Assembly (NCBI GenBank): GCA_012719125.1
Contig: JAAYAY010000168.1
Span: 1 to 44,616, forward strand
Reading direction: 5' to 3'
From: Planctomycetaceae bacterium
GTDB lineage: Bacteria > Planctomycetota > Planctomycetia > Pirellulales > Thermoguttaceae
DNA: 44,616 bases
Shown in pieces: positions 8,966 to 18,026 of the stretch. The stretch's first letter is position 1. Each line of letters starts with the position of its first letter. A program made the position numbers and the translations under genes. The notes beneath the pieces were generated by a model that did no database searches, had not been told where the DNA came from, and was given only the letters and a program-made list of their open reading frames with translations.

Positions 8966-11032
8966 ATGTGTGGCATTGTTGGCATCCTCCATCACGACGA
9001 TCGGCCGATTGAAGTCGCCCTGATTCGACGCATGGCGGCGCAAATCCGCCATCGAGGTCCCGATGCCGCCGGCGCCGTGGTCGACGGTCCGGTCGGCCTG
9101 GGCCACACGCGGCTGAGCATCATCGATCTGGCCGGCGGTCGGCAGCCGATGGCCGTGCCCGACGGTTCGCTCCTGGTAACCTTCAACGGAGAGATCTTCA
9201 ACTACCTGGAACTCCGCCAGCGGTTGATCGGTTTGGGACACCGGTTCGCCACCCGGAGCGATACGGAGGTCATCCTCCATGCCTACGAGCAATGGGGTGA
9301 TGCTTGCGTCGAACACTTCAACGGGCAGTGGGCCTTTGCGGTCTGGGATCGCCGGAACCGGCGGCTGTTTCTATCGCGCGACCGGCTTGGTATCCGTTCG
9401 CTCTACTACATTGCCGGCGCCGATCGGTTCCTGTTCGCTTCGGAAGTGAAGGCCCTGGCCGCGGATCCGCAGGTGACCCTCGCGCTCGACGGCACGGGTC
9501 TCGGCCAGGTCTTCACCTACTGGACTACGCTGGCTCCACGCACCGTATTCCAGGGCGTCCACGAACTGCCACCGGGACATTGTCTGTCGGTCGAGAACGG
9601 AACGGTCCTCTCGTGGCAGTATTGGCAGCCCGACTACCAGCCCGACGTTCGGCTCGACGAGCAGCGTGCGACTGAGGATCTCCTCGCACTGCTGTCCGAT
9701 GCGGTCAAGTTGCGTCTCCGCAGCGACGTGCCCGTGGGGGCCTACTTGAGCGGCGGACTCGATTCATCGATTACGGCGGCACTCATCCGCGAACTCACCA
9801 CAACGCCCCTGGAAACGTTTTCCGTGGCGTTCGACGATGCCGACTACGATGAAAGCCGCTACCAGCGAATGATGGTCGAGAGGTTGGGGACGCGGCACCA
9901 CGAATTCCGCTGCAACTACGAACACATCAGCGAAGTCTTCCCGGAGGTTGTTTTCCATGCAGAACGGCCGCTGCTTCGTACCGCACCGGCTCCGCTCTAC
10001 CTGCTTGCCAGGCAAGTCCGGCGTGAGGGCTATAAGGTCGTGGTGACAGGCGAGGGCGCCGATGAGATGCTGGGGGGCTACGACCTGTTCAAGGAAGCGA
10101 AAGTCCGCCGGTTCTGGGCCGCCGAACCGAACAGCCGGCTCCGCGGGCTGCTGCTGAAGAAACTCTATCCGTACATGCCGAACCTGCAAGCCCAGTCGCC
10201 TGCCTACTTGCAGGCGTTCTTTCACGTCGGGCCGCAGGATCTGGAGAGTCCCTTCTTCTCCCATCTGCCGCGCTGGCGGCTGGGTGGGCACCTGAAGCGA
10301 TTTCTGGCGGAGCCTTATCTGGAAGCCGACCGGTCGAGCGAGCCCTACGACGACTGCCGGGAGATCCTGCCTCCGGCCTTCGGCGGTTGGTCCGCCTTTG
10401 CCCAGGCCCAGTTCCTGGAGTCGGCGATCCTGCTCCCCGGTTACATCCTGTCGTCGCAAGGCGACCGGATGGCGACGGCCCACGGCATCGAAGGCCGGTT
10501 CCCATTCCTCGATCATCGTCTGGCCGAGTTTGCCGCGAGGATTCCGCCCCGGTGGAAGATGAAGGGACTTTGCGAGAAACACCTGCTCAAGCAAGCGGCA
10601 GGCCGGTTGGTGCCGGAAGAGATCCTTCAACGTCCCAAGCAGCCCTATCGTGCGCCGGAGGCCGTGGCATTTTTCGGAACTCCGCAGCATCCGCTGCACA
10701 ACGCCTATGCCGACGACATGCTCTCGGCGGCTCAAATCGAGAACTACGGGGTATTTCAACCCGAAGCGGTCGAGCGGCTCGTTAGCAAGGTCCGGTCGGG
10801 CCGGGCAATCGGCGCCAAGGACAACATGGCTCTCGTCGGGATTCTCTCGACGCAGATCCTCGTGGATCGGCTCATTCGCAACTTCCGGCCGATCGAGGAC
10901 GACTCGGCAGGATCGGCTGTGTTTGGCGACACAAAGATACTCGGCTCTGGAGAGCCAAGCTACGGGGGTGGGGTCGGAGAGCCAGGTGACACGATTCCGT
11001 TTCAGACCGTCACGAACAGCACAACAGGTTGA
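8966..11032 (+). CDS. asnB: Asparagine synthetase-like glutamine amidotransferase
   Basis: Class II glutamine amidotransferase fused to an ATP-pyrophosphatase. The start is fixed because MCGIVGIL places the nucleophilic Cys at position 2. The glutaminase half shows RHRGPDAAG, FNGEIFNY and SDTEVILH. The synthetase half has the PP-loop YLSGGLDSS with SGGLDSS at 262-268, and later GEGADEMLGGY. It makes ammonia from glutamine and amidates an AMP-activated carboxylate. The 688 residues exceed the usual 550-650, partly because of a Gly/Ser-rich tail of about 40 residues. As first gene of a cluster with ACP, ligase and NadE-like genes, it more likely amidates a dedicated metabolite or glycan precursor than makes asparagine. 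This resembles exosortase-associated amidotransferase loci, but no exosortase is visible here. Confidence 0.92.
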   Translation: MCGIVGILHHDDRPIEVALIRRMAAQIRHRGPDAAGAVVDGPVGLGHTRLSIIDLAGGRQPMAVPDGSLLVTFNGEIFNYLELRQRLIGLGHRFATRSDTEVILHAYEQWGDACVEHFNGQWAFAVWDRRNRRLFLSRDRLGIRSLYYIAGADRFLFASEVKALAADPQVTLALDGTGLGQVFTYWTTLAPRTVFQGVHELPPGHCLSVENGTVLSWQYWQPDYQPDVRLDEQRATEDLLALLSDAVKLRLRSDVPVGAYLSGGLDSSITAALIRELTTTPLETFSVAFDDADYDESRYQRMMVERLGTRHHEFRCNYEHISEVFPEVVFHAERPLLRTAPAPLYLLARQVRREGYKVVVTGEGADEMLGGYDLFKEAKVRRFWAAEPNSRLRGLLLKKLYPYMPNLQAQSPAYLQAFFHVGPQDLESPFFSHLPRWRLGGHLKRFLAEPYLEADRSSEPYDDCREILPPAFGGWSAFAQAQFLESAILLPGYILSSQGDRMATAHGIEGRFPFLDHRLAEFAARIPPRWKMKGLCEKHLLKQAAGRLVPEEILQRPKQPYRAPEAVAFFGTPQHPLHNAYADDMLSAAQIENYGVFQPEAVERLVSKVRSGRAIGAKDNMALVGILSTQILVDRLIRNFRPIEDDSAGSAVFGDTKILGSGEPSYGGGVGEPGDTIPFQTVTNSTTG

Positions 11033-11059
11033 TTTCATCCAAGCAACGCGAGAGCTTCC

Positions 11060-11317
11060 ATGCAAGACTCACGAAACAAGATCCGCACCTTCGTCCGAGA
11101 GAACTTCCTGTTCGGAGGCGACGATGAACTTCACGACGGCGACAGCTTCCTCGAAATGGGAATCGTCGACTCGACGGGCGTTCTCGAACTGGTCGCCTTT
11201 CTCGAGGACCAGTGGGGATTGACGATCGACGACTCGGAACTCGTTCCGGAGAACCTCGACTCGGTCGACAACCTCGTCGGCTTTCTCGAGCGCAAGCTTC
11301 CGGCCACCGTTTGTTGA
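11060..11317 (+). CDS. Acyl carrier protein
   Basis: This is an 85-residue acidic four-helix carrier protein. The phosphopantetheine attachment site is Ser38 in GIVDSTG, replacing the classical DSL with DST, a variant common in dedicated, non-fatty-acid carrier proteins. It starts 27 nt after asnB, with GAGAG just ahead of the ATG, and is followed 14 nt later by the AMP-forming ligase that presumably loads it. The role is to hold an acyl or aminoacyl group as a thioester in the cytoplasm for the amidating or acyl-transfer enzymes of the same operon. Confidence 0.88.
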   Translation: MQDSRNKIRTFVRENFLFGGDDELHDGDSFLEMGIVDSTGVLELVAFLEDQWGLTIDDSELVPENLDSVDNLVGFLERKLPATVC

Positions 11318-11331
11318 TTCAGGTTCGACCC

Positions 11332-12885
11332 ATGCAATTGGAAACCTTTCTTCAGCGAAGCGCCGAACGTTGGCCCGACAAGACCGCCCTGGTGTGCGGC
11401 CATCGGCGCATGACCTATGCCGAATACGAAGCGGCAACCAATCGGCTGGCCTACGGGCTGATCGAGTGCGGCGTGGCGCGGGGCGACCGCGTGGCCGTTA
11501 TGCTCGACAACAGCCTCGAAGCGGCGATCAGCGTGTTCGCCGTACTCAAGGCCGGCGCCGCTTTCATGATGGTCAATGCCACCACCAAGGCCGAGAAACT
11601 CCACTACCTGCTGAACCATTCGGGGGCCGCCGCGCTGGTGGCGTCGTCGCGCCGCCTTTCGCCCATGGAAGACGCCCTGCGCGACACGCCCGAATTGCGG
11701 ACCCTCGTCCTCGTCCCCACAGACCGACCATCCGCTGTCCCGACCGACAAGCAGACGGTGGGATTCGAAGATCTCCTGGATCGCAATCGATGGTGCCTGG
11801 AAGCTCCGCCGCGGCGGGCCATCGACGTCGACTTGGCCTCGGTGATGTATACCTCGGGATCGACGGGGGTCCCCAAGGGCGTGATGCTGACCCATCAAAA
11901 CATGGTCACCTCGTCGACGACGTTGACGAGCTACTTCGGCAATACCCCGGGCGACGTCATCCTCAACGCCTTGCCGCTCTCGTTCAATTACGGGCTGTAC
12001 CACGTGTTGATGGCTGCCCAGTTCGGCGGCACCCTGGTGATCGAGCGTTCCCTCGCCTATCCCGAGTCGGTTCTCAAGAAGATCGTCGACGAAGGCGTGA
12101 CCGCTCTTCCCGTCGTGCCCTCCATGCTGGCTATTCTGTTGCAGACCAGTCTCGAACGCCACGATTTGAGCCGGCTCCGCTACGTCACCAACACCGGGGC
12201 GGCCCTGCCTTGCGAGCACATCGCCCGGTTCCGATCGCTCCTGCCGCACGTGACGCTCCATTCGATGTACGGGCTGACGGAGTGCAAGCGAGTCTGCGCC
12301 CTGCCGCCCGAAGAGCTCGACCGGCGTCCCGATTCGGTGGGAATTCCGCTCCCCAATCAGGAGATCTGCCTGGTCGACGAGCAGGACCGGCCGGTGCCTC
12401 GAGGCGAGGTGGGCCAACTGGTCGTCCGCGGCTCGAACGTGATGCGAGGCTATTGGCGGATGCCCGAGGAGACCGACCGCGTGTTGCGGCCCGGGCCGAT
12501 CCAGGGGGAGCGGGTATTCTACACGGGCGATCTGTTCCGCCAGGACGGCGACGGGTTCCTGTATTTCGTCGGACGCGTCGACGACGTTATCAAGAGTCGC
12601 GGCGAGAAGGTCAGTCCTCGCGAGGTGGAAAACGCTCTGCACAATCATCCGGCCGTGGCGGAAGCGGCCGTCATCGGGGTTCCGGACGAACTCCTGGGCC
12701 AGGCCGTCAAGGCCTTCGTCGTCCTCAAGCCGGGTACCGAGTTGAACGCCCGCGATCTGCGGCGTCACTGCGCACGACAATTGGAAGACTATATGGTCCC
12801 TCAGTTCATCGAGTTCCGCGATCGGCTCGAACGTACGGAGCACGGAAAAATCGACCGGCGCCAGTTGGAAGGGCTTTTGGTATGA
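11332..12885 (+). CDS. AMP-forming acyl/aminoacyl ligase (class I adenylate-forming enzyme)
   Basis: A 517-residue member of the ANL superfamily. Core motifs are intact: YTSGSTGVPKGV (residues 173-184) for ATP binding, MYGLTECKR, YTGDLFRQDGDG, the hinge GRVDDVIKSRGEKVSPREVE, and the C-terminal catalytic lysine region HGKIDRRQLE. It activates a carboxylic acid as acyl-AMP and transfers it to a thiol, here most likely the adjacent carrier protein. The start at 11332 follows the ACP stop by 14 nt; an upstream in-frame extension overlaps the ACP gene and looks non-native. The stop overlaps the NadE-like start as ATGA, implying translational coupling. Substrate is unknown. Confidence 0.9.
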   Translation: MQLETFLQRSAERWPDKTALVCGHRRMTYAEYEAATNRLAYGLIECGVARGDRVAVMLDNSLEAAISVFAVLKAGAAFMMVNATTKAEKLHYLLNHSGAAALVASSRRLSPMEDALRDTPELRTLVLVPTDRPSAVPTDKQTVGFEDLLDRNRWCLEAPPRRAIDVDLASVMYTSGSTGVPKGVMLTHQNMVTSSTTLTSYFGNTPGDVILNALPLSFNYGLYHVLMAAQFGGTLVIERSLAYPESVLKKIVDEGVTALPVVPSMLAILLQTSLERHDLSRLRYVTNTGAALPCEHIARFRSLLPHVTLHSMYGLTECKRVCALPPEELDRRPDSVGIPLPNQEICLVDEQDRPVPRGEVGQLVVRGSNVMRGYWRMPEETDRVLRPGPIQGERVFYTGDLFRQDGDGFLYFVGRVDDVIKSRGEKVSPREVENALHNHPAVAEAAVIGVPDELLGQAVKAFVVLKPGTELNARDLRRHCARQLEDYMVPQFIEFRDRLERTEHGKIDRRQLEGLLV

Positions 12886-13868
12886 GTCACCTGGAACAAG
12901 TGAGTTTCTCGGCCAGCTCGCTCGATATCGATCCTCGTCGCGAGGCCGATCGGATCGCGGCCGCCCTGCGGGAACAAGTCGTGCGCCGTTTGCGGCGCAA
13001 GGGGCTCGTGGTCGGCCTGTCGGGCGGGATCGACAGCAGCGTCTGTGCGGGCTTGTGCGTCCGTGCCCTGGGGGCAGACCGCGTGTTCGGCATCATGATG
13101 CCCGAGCGGGACAGCGATCCGGAGAGCCTGCAATTGGGGCGCGAAGTCGCGGAGCAGTTCGGCATCCCGTCCGTCGTCGAAGACATTGCCCCGACGCTCG
13201 AAGGTACCGGCTGCTATCGCCGCCGCGACGAGGCGTTCCGTTCCGTCTTCCCCGAGTACGGTCCGGGTTGCCGGGCCAAGATCGTCTTGCCGAGCCTGTT
13301 CGGAGAATCGGTCTATCGGGTGTTTTCGGCGGTTATGGAGACGCCCGACGGAACGCAGCAGAGAGCACGGCTTCCGCTGGACGCCTACCAGACCATCGTG
13401 GCGGCCACGAACTTCAAGCAGCGCGTGCGGAAGATGATCGAGTATTTTCACGCCGACCGGCTGCGCTATGCCGTGGTGGGAACGCCTAACCGGCTCGAAT
13501 ACGACCTGGGGTTCTTCGTCAAGAACGGCGACGGATCGGCCGACGTGAAACCGATCGCCCATTTGTACAAGTCGCAGGTCTACCAGCTCGCCGAGTTTCT
13601 AGGGGTCCCCGAATCGGTGCGGCTCCGGCCGCCCACGACCGACACGTACTCGCTGGCCCAGTCGCAGGAGGAGTTCTTCTTCTCGCTGCCCTATCACCAG
13701 ATGGATCTGTGCCTGTTTGCCAAGGACCAGGACGTACCGCCGCAAGAGGTTGCCGAGGCCGCCGGCCTGACGCCCGAGCAGGTCGAACGCGTCTATGACG
13801 ACATCGACGCCAAGCGAAAGGCAGCAGAGTACCTCCATGAAGTCCCCTTGGTCGTTTCGGGACATTGA
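12882..13868 (+). CDS. Stand-alone NAD-synthase-like ATP-pyrophosphatase amidase
   Basis: This 328-residue protein has the PP-loop LSGGIDSSV (SGGIDSS at 47-53). It also has the NadE C-terminal signature GTPNRLEYDLGFF...KNGDGSADVKPIAHLYKSQVY, split here to keep it short, and RPPTTDTYSL. There is no glutaminase or nitrilase domain, so it must use free ammonia or a partner's. It is longer than usual NH3-dependent NadE (about 245-280) because of an insertion near residues 105-160. The change from the usual GTxNKSE to GTPNRLE and the cluster context suggest it amidates something other than nicotinate adenine dinucleotide. It is coupled to the ligase by a 4-nt overlap. A true NAD synthetase role cannot be excluded. 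Confidence 0.85.
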   Translation: MSHLEQVSFSASSLDIDPRREADRIAAALREQVVRRLRRKGLVVGLSGGIDSSVCAGLCVRALGADRVFGIMMPERDSDPESLQLGREVAEQFGIPSVVEDIAPTLEGTGCYRRRDEAFRSVFPEYGPGCRAKIVLPSLFGESVYRVFSAVMETPDGTQQRARLPLDAYQTIVAATNFKQRVRKMIEYFHADRLRYAVVGTPNRLEYDLGFFVKNGDGSADVKPIAHLYKSQVYQLAEFLGVPESVRLRPPTTDTYSLAQSQEEFFFSLPYHQMDLCLFAKDQDVPPQEVAEAAGLTPEQVERVYDDIDAKRKAAEYLHEVPLVVSGH

Positions 13869-13910
13869 CGTCAGATGCAGGAATCATGAAGCCAATCATC
13901 CATCAAAGTG

Positions 13911-13992
13911 GGAATGTTGGAATGCTGGAATAATGGAATACTGGAGGTGAGTGTCACCGCATCCCCCCACCACTCCACCATTCCATCATTCC
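13911..13992. repeat. Inverted array of GGAATRNT octamers
   Basis: Four head-to-tail 8-nt units GGAATGTT, GGAATGCT, GGAATAAT and GGAATACT run from 13911 to 13942. They are followed within 25 nt by three similar units in the opposite orientation (ending 13992). The two halves can pair as an imperfect long hairpin. The array sits in the 161-nt gap between the NadE-like and GNAT genes and is not coding. Confidence 0.7.
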
Positions 13993-14029
13993 TCGAACCA
14001 CTTCGTACCGCCCCTTCCAGCCATCTGCC

Positions 14030-15073
14030 ATGCCCTACCAGATCTGTCCGACATCGATCGACGACCAGCAAACGATCCTTGAGCTGTGGCAGCGGAATCT
14101 GCCGACGGCGGCAGCGGAACGCTACGGTTGGCTCTATCGCGAAGGTGGAGCCTGTGATTGGACGCTTCAGGATGAGCGGCAGGTCGCGGTCGGCAGCGTC
14201 GGGCTTATGCAGCGGAGGTTTCATATTCGCGATCGCCTGGTCACCGCCGGGCAGGCCGTCGACATGAACGTGGATCACGGCCATCGCAGTCTCGGTCCGG
14301 CACTGTTACTGCAACGGAAGGTGATCGAGGCCGCCTGCGAGCAGGATTTGCCCTTCGTGTACGGACTCTGCGACCGCCGCAGCCAGCTCGTGCTCCGCCG
14401 GATAGGTTACCATCTGGTGGGCGACGTCGGCCGCTGGGTGAAACCGCTCACCAGCGAACCTTTTCTTCCCCAACTCCGCTGCTGGAAACGCTTGCGACAA
14501 CCGGGCTGCGCGATCGCCGACACGCTGTTGTGGTTCGCCACGTCCGAGGCCTGGCAGCGCCGTCCGTCGGGTGCTCGCGTGGAGGTCGTCGACCGTTTCG
14601 ACGAGCGATTCGACGCCCTCTGGAGACGAGCGGCCCGGCGCTTCTCCATTCTCGGCGATCGCTCGGCCGAGTTTCTCAATTGGCGATTCGCCGACTCGCC
14701 CGACGTGAGGTATCGCACCTTCACGTTGAGCGACGATGAGAAACGCCTGCGGGGGTACCTGGTCTACCACTTCAGCAGTTCAACGGCCCACGTGGCCGAT
14801 CTTCTCTACAATGAGCCCGGCGATCTGGCTGTCTTGCTGGGCGAATTGCTGCGGCACGCACGGCGTCAGGGCATGGAATCGGTCGTGTTCGAGAGCCTGA
14901 TCCCGGAATCGATCGCCCGGGTGCTGAAGCGATACGGTTTCTGGCGTCGACCATCGAACTGGCCCCTGCTCGTACACGCCGCAAAGGCGACCGAATCGCA
15001 ATGGCGGAACGAGGGGCTGTTTGAACTCCAGAACTGGTATCTTACCCGAGCAGACGTCGATACCGATACCTGA
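14030..15073 (+). CDS. GNAT-like acyltransferase
   Basis: This is a 347-residue cytosolic protein with two regions resembling GNAT folds. The N-terminal half has WLYREGGACDWTL and a segment rich in basic residues, DHGHRSLGPALLLQRKVIEAA, that aligns with the acetyl-CoA pyrophosphate-binding motif A (R/Q-x-x-G-x-A replaced by RSLGPA). The C-terminal half has LNWRFADSP and LRGYLVYHF, features seen in polysaccharide-associated GNAT/FemAB-like proteins. It lies 161 nt after the NadE-like gene on the same strand and could use the acyl-ACP of the cluster as donor. No clear Shine-Dalgarno site precedes the ATG. Substrate is unknown and the link to the cluster is inferred from position. Confidence 0.7.
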   Translation: MPYQICPTSIDDQQTILELWQRNLPTAAAERYGWLYREGGACDWTLQDERQVAVGSVGLMQRRFHIRDRLVTAGQAVDMNVDHGHRSLGPALLLQRKVIEAACEQDLPFVYGLCDRRSQLVLRRIGYHLVGDVGRWVKPLTSEPFLPQLRCWKRLRQPGCAIADTLLWFATSEAWQRRPSGARVEVVDRFDERFDALWRRAARRFSILGDRSAEFLNWRFADSPDVRYRTFTLSDDEKRLRGYLVYHFSSSTAHVADLLYNEPGDLAVLLGELLRHARRQGMESVVFESLIPESIARVLKRYGFWRRPSNWPLLVHAAKATESQWRNEGLFELQNWYLTRADVDTDT

Positions 15074-15341
15074 ACCGGCGTGCCGGCCCCTATCACCGCA
15101 ATTCACTGCGCCGGTTTTAGCACACATAGCCGCAGGGGAAGGCTGAAAGGGCGCAGTCTATCATGTCGCGTCCTATATTTACCCCGGTCACAATCCCAGG
15201 CGGTTGACTCGGCATGCGTTCCGGCTCTATTCTATTGGCCGTTCTCTGGGACGGTGCCACGGGAGTCACATCGCTCCTGCCATGTCAATCGAAACGGTTC
15301 CATCCATCCAGCCGTCTCTTAGCCATCAAGGAAATCAACCT

Positions 15342-16949
15342 ATGAAGACGCTGGTGTTGTTAATACGTGCCAACCGTGGAAACGTCACGCTGGTAATCGC
15401 AGCCTTGGTCTTGAGTTTTACCGCCATCTGCCCGGCCGAGGAAGACTCCTACACCACTCTCCCGAAACCCCAGCCTGTTCCGCCGCCGCCGGGGATCATG
15501 CAAGCGAGCGGCCCCATGGCCTCGCTGTCGGCGACGCAGGACTATTCGGCGTCGCGGGTCAGCTCCTACCAGCCCCAAGGCGGGCCGCGCGATAACGTCT
15601 GGGTGCCCACCGACGGGACCGAAATGACTTTGGCCGAGATCCAGGGGCCGGGCGCCGTCACGCACATCTGGACGACCCATCGCGGAGGCGGCAGGGACCT
15701 GATCCTGCGAGCCTATTGGGACGGCAGCGACCATCCCAGCGTCGAAGCGCCGCTGGGAGATTTCTTCGGCGTGGCCATGGGCGTCAATGCTCCCATGAAC
15801 AGTCTGCCGATCCAGGTTTCGTCCGAAGGCCGCGCGAGGAACTGTTGGTGGTACATGCCCTTCAATAAGTCGGCCCGGGTCACGGTCACGGCCACCCGAT
15901 CCGAGGAGAATCTGAATCGGTCTACTGTGCCGCTCTATTTCTACATCGACTACCGGGTCTACGACCGGCCTGTCGAGGACCTGAACTACTTTCATGCCCG
16001 TTTCCGAGAAACCGATCTCGCCCTGCGCGGCAAGCCGATCACCCTGGCGGAGATGGAAGGCAGCGGTCACTTCGTCGGCGTCGTCATGGGGCATCGAAGC
16101 CGGACTCCCGGGTGGTTCGGCGAAGGCGACGACATGATCACGGTCGACGGCAGGCTTTCCTTCTGGGGGACGGGCACCGAAGATTACTTCTGCGATGCCT
16201 GGGGATTCCGCGTCTTCAGCAATCCGTACTACGGGGCTCCCGTGATGGAGGGGCGAGAGGTGGGCAATCGCCTCAGCGTCTATCGGTTCCATATCGCGGA
16301 TCCGATCCCCTTCCGAAAGACGTTCAAGTTTGAGATCGAGCATTGGCCGTGGATCAGCCCCTATCCGAACACGGGCCGTGACTACTTCTCGAGCACGAGC
16401 TTCTGGTACCAGAGCAGCATCCACAAGGCATGGCCGAGGCTCGAACGGATCATTTCGAACGAGCCCTGGGACGAGCACAAGGGGCGTTGGCACGTCGAGG
16501 GCGCGATCGAGGCGGAGTCTCTGAAGGTTCTCGCTTCGCAAAGCACCGCGGAAGAGAATGCCCAGCCCTACGTCCAATGGGAAATGCCCAACCTGAGCGG
16601 CGATCACATGCTCAGCTTCAACGCAGGCGACCAGGGGAAGCTCTCTGTGGCCGTACCTGTCGAGAAGCAGGGCGTCTACACCGTCGGGATCTACTACACG
16701 CGAGCCCATGATTTCGGAAAGGTGCAGTTGCGCGTCAACGGCCGGGACGTCGGCGAACCCGTCGACACTTTCTTGAAGACCGACGACCTCTCCCGCCCCA
16801 TCTGGCCGCCCAAGCGGTTTGATTTTGCGGGCGCGCCTTTGAAGCAGGGCGAGAACGTCTTCGAGTTCGCCGTCGAGTCGAAGCACAAGGAATCGGACGG
16901 GTATCGGATGGCCGTCGATTGCCTGGTGTTGGAGAAGACAGGCGACTGA
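15342..16949 (+). CDS. Secreted DUF2961 (GH172-like) protein
   Basis: The 535-residue product begins with a signal peptide (VTLVIAALVLSFTAICPA). The body matches the DUF2961 family: PGAVTHIWTTHRGG, LRAYWDGSDHPSVEAPLGDFFG, WWYMPFNKSARVTV, and GTGTEDYFCDAWGF with a neighbouring acidic pair. Characterised members of this family belong to GH172 and act on fructofuranosyl or arabinofuranosyl sugars through two Glu residues; candidates here are in EAPLGDFF and TGTEDYF. A C-terminal beta-sandwich (VQLRVNGRDVGEP) follows. An AAGGAA site precedes the ATG at 15342. The frame is open upstream, but that stretch has no signal peptide or ribosome binding site. Confidence 0.87.
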   Translation: MKTLVLLIRANRGNVTLVIAALVLSFTAICPAEEDSYTTLPKPQPVPPPPGIMQASGPMASLSATQDYSASRVSSYQPQGGPRDNVWVPTDGTEMTLAEIQGPGAVTHIWTTHRGGGRDLILRAYWDGSDHPSVEAPLGDFFGVAMGVNAPMNSLPIQVSSEGRARNCWWYMPFNKSARVTVTATRSEENLNRSTVPLYFYIDYRVYDRPVEDLNYFHARFRETDLALRGKPITLAEMEGSGHFVGVVMGHRSRTPGWFGEGDDMITVDGRLSFWGTGTEDYFCDAWGFRVFSNPYYGAPVMEGREVGNRLSVYRFHIADPIPFRKTFKFEIEHWPWISPYPNTGRDYFSSTSFWYQSSIHKAWPRLERIISNEPWDEHKGRWHVEGAIEAESLKVLASQSTAEENAQPYVQWEMPNLSGDHMLSFNAGDQGKLSVAVPVEKQGVYTVGIYYTRAHDFGKVQLRVNGRDVGEPVDTFLKTDDLSRPIWPPKRFDFAGAPLKQGENVFEFAVESKHKESDGYRMAVDCLVLEKTGD

Positions 16950-17161
16950 GGGGGCCCAAGCCCGTTGCTGCAAAAAGGATGGGTCGATCCCCCGTATCGG
17001 GTTCCTTCCTAAGACTGGTGTCCACACAGTTGTCTGCGACACCCCGCCCCCACCTTCTAGCCGTCCCCCCCGGACCATTGAACAATCGCCCTGTTTCCTT
17101 TAGCATGTCAAAACTGGAATCGGCTGCCCGCGGCGGGAAGTTTGACCGGAGGTGGATGCAG

Positions 17162-17974
17162 ATGTTGGCAGAAACGATCGGATTTGTGGGAGCGGGCCAG
17201 ATGGCGACCGCCCTGGGACAAGGCTTTGCGCGGGCCGGATTGACCGGCGGGGAGCGGCTTTTGGCGGCAGATCCGCTGGCCGCGGCCGCCGAGCGCTTCG
17301 CGGCCGCCACCGGGGCGTCGATCGCCGAGGGCAACCTGGATCTCGTCAAACGGGCGGACGTGGTCTTTCTGGCCGTCAAACCCCAGCAAATGGGGGCCGT
17401 TTTGGACGAGATCCGCTCTGCGGTCACGCCGAAGAAGCTGGTCGTTTCCATCGCCGCGGGAGTAAAGGTGAAGGCAATGTCCGCCGCGTTGGGCGACGAG
17501 ACACGGCTGGTCCGCGTGATGCCCAACACCCCCTGCCTGGTTGGGCGAGGGGCGTGCGGGTTCTGCCTGGGAACGGCCGCCACGGAGTCCGACGCCGCCC
17601 TGGTTGAGAAGCTGCTCTCGGCTGTCGGCATCGCGTTTCGCGTCCCCGAGAGACTGATGGACGCAGTGACCGGGCTGTCCGGCTCCGGCCCCGCCTTTGT
17701 CTACACGATCATTGAGGCCCTCAGCGATGGCGGCGTGCGAATGGGACTGCCTCGCAACATCGCCACGGCCCTGGCGGCCCAGACAGTAGCAGGCGCAGCC
17801 GAAATGGTGCTCTCCACGGGCGAGCACACGGGAACACTCAAAGACCGCGTCACGAGCCCCGGTGGGACCACGATCGCCGGAATCCAGGTTTTGGAGGAGG
17901 GCGGGTTGCGTGCGGCTCTCATGGGGGCCGTCGAGGCAGCCACCGAACGCTCCATTGAACTGGGTGAATCGTAA
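17162..17974 (+). CDS. proC: Pyrroline-5-carboxylate reductase
   Basis: This enzyme reduces 1-pyrroline-5-carboxylate to L-proline with NAD(P)H in the last step of proline synthesis. The N-terminal dinucleotide-binding motif reads GFVGAGQMATAL. Other family marks are VFLAVKPQQM, VRVMPNTPCLVGRG, GLSGSGPAFVY and SPGGTTIAGI. The 270 residues match the usual length. I prefer the ATG at 17162 because GGAGG sits 9 nt upstream; an ATG at 17156 would be only 3 nt from it. It is followed by two small genes on the same strand at 53 and 2 nt spacing, which could form an operon. Confidence 0.95.
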   Translation: MLAETIGFVGAGQMATALGQGFARAGLTGGERLLAADPLAAAAERFAAATGASIAEGNLDLVKRADVVFLAVKPQQMGAVLDEIRSAVTPKKLVVSIAAGVKVKAMSAALGDETRLVRVMPNTPCLVGRGACGFCLGTAATESDAALVEKLLSAVGIAFRVPERLMDAVTGLSGSGPAFVYTIIEALSDGGVRMGLPRNIATALAAQTVAGAAEMVLSTGEHTGTLKDRVTSPGGTTIAGIQVLEEGGLRAALMGAVEAATERSIELGES

Positions 17975-18026
17975 AGGCAGGCGGACGGAAAAAATCTACC
18001 AGTTAGACGCCGGAGAATTGCTCGTT

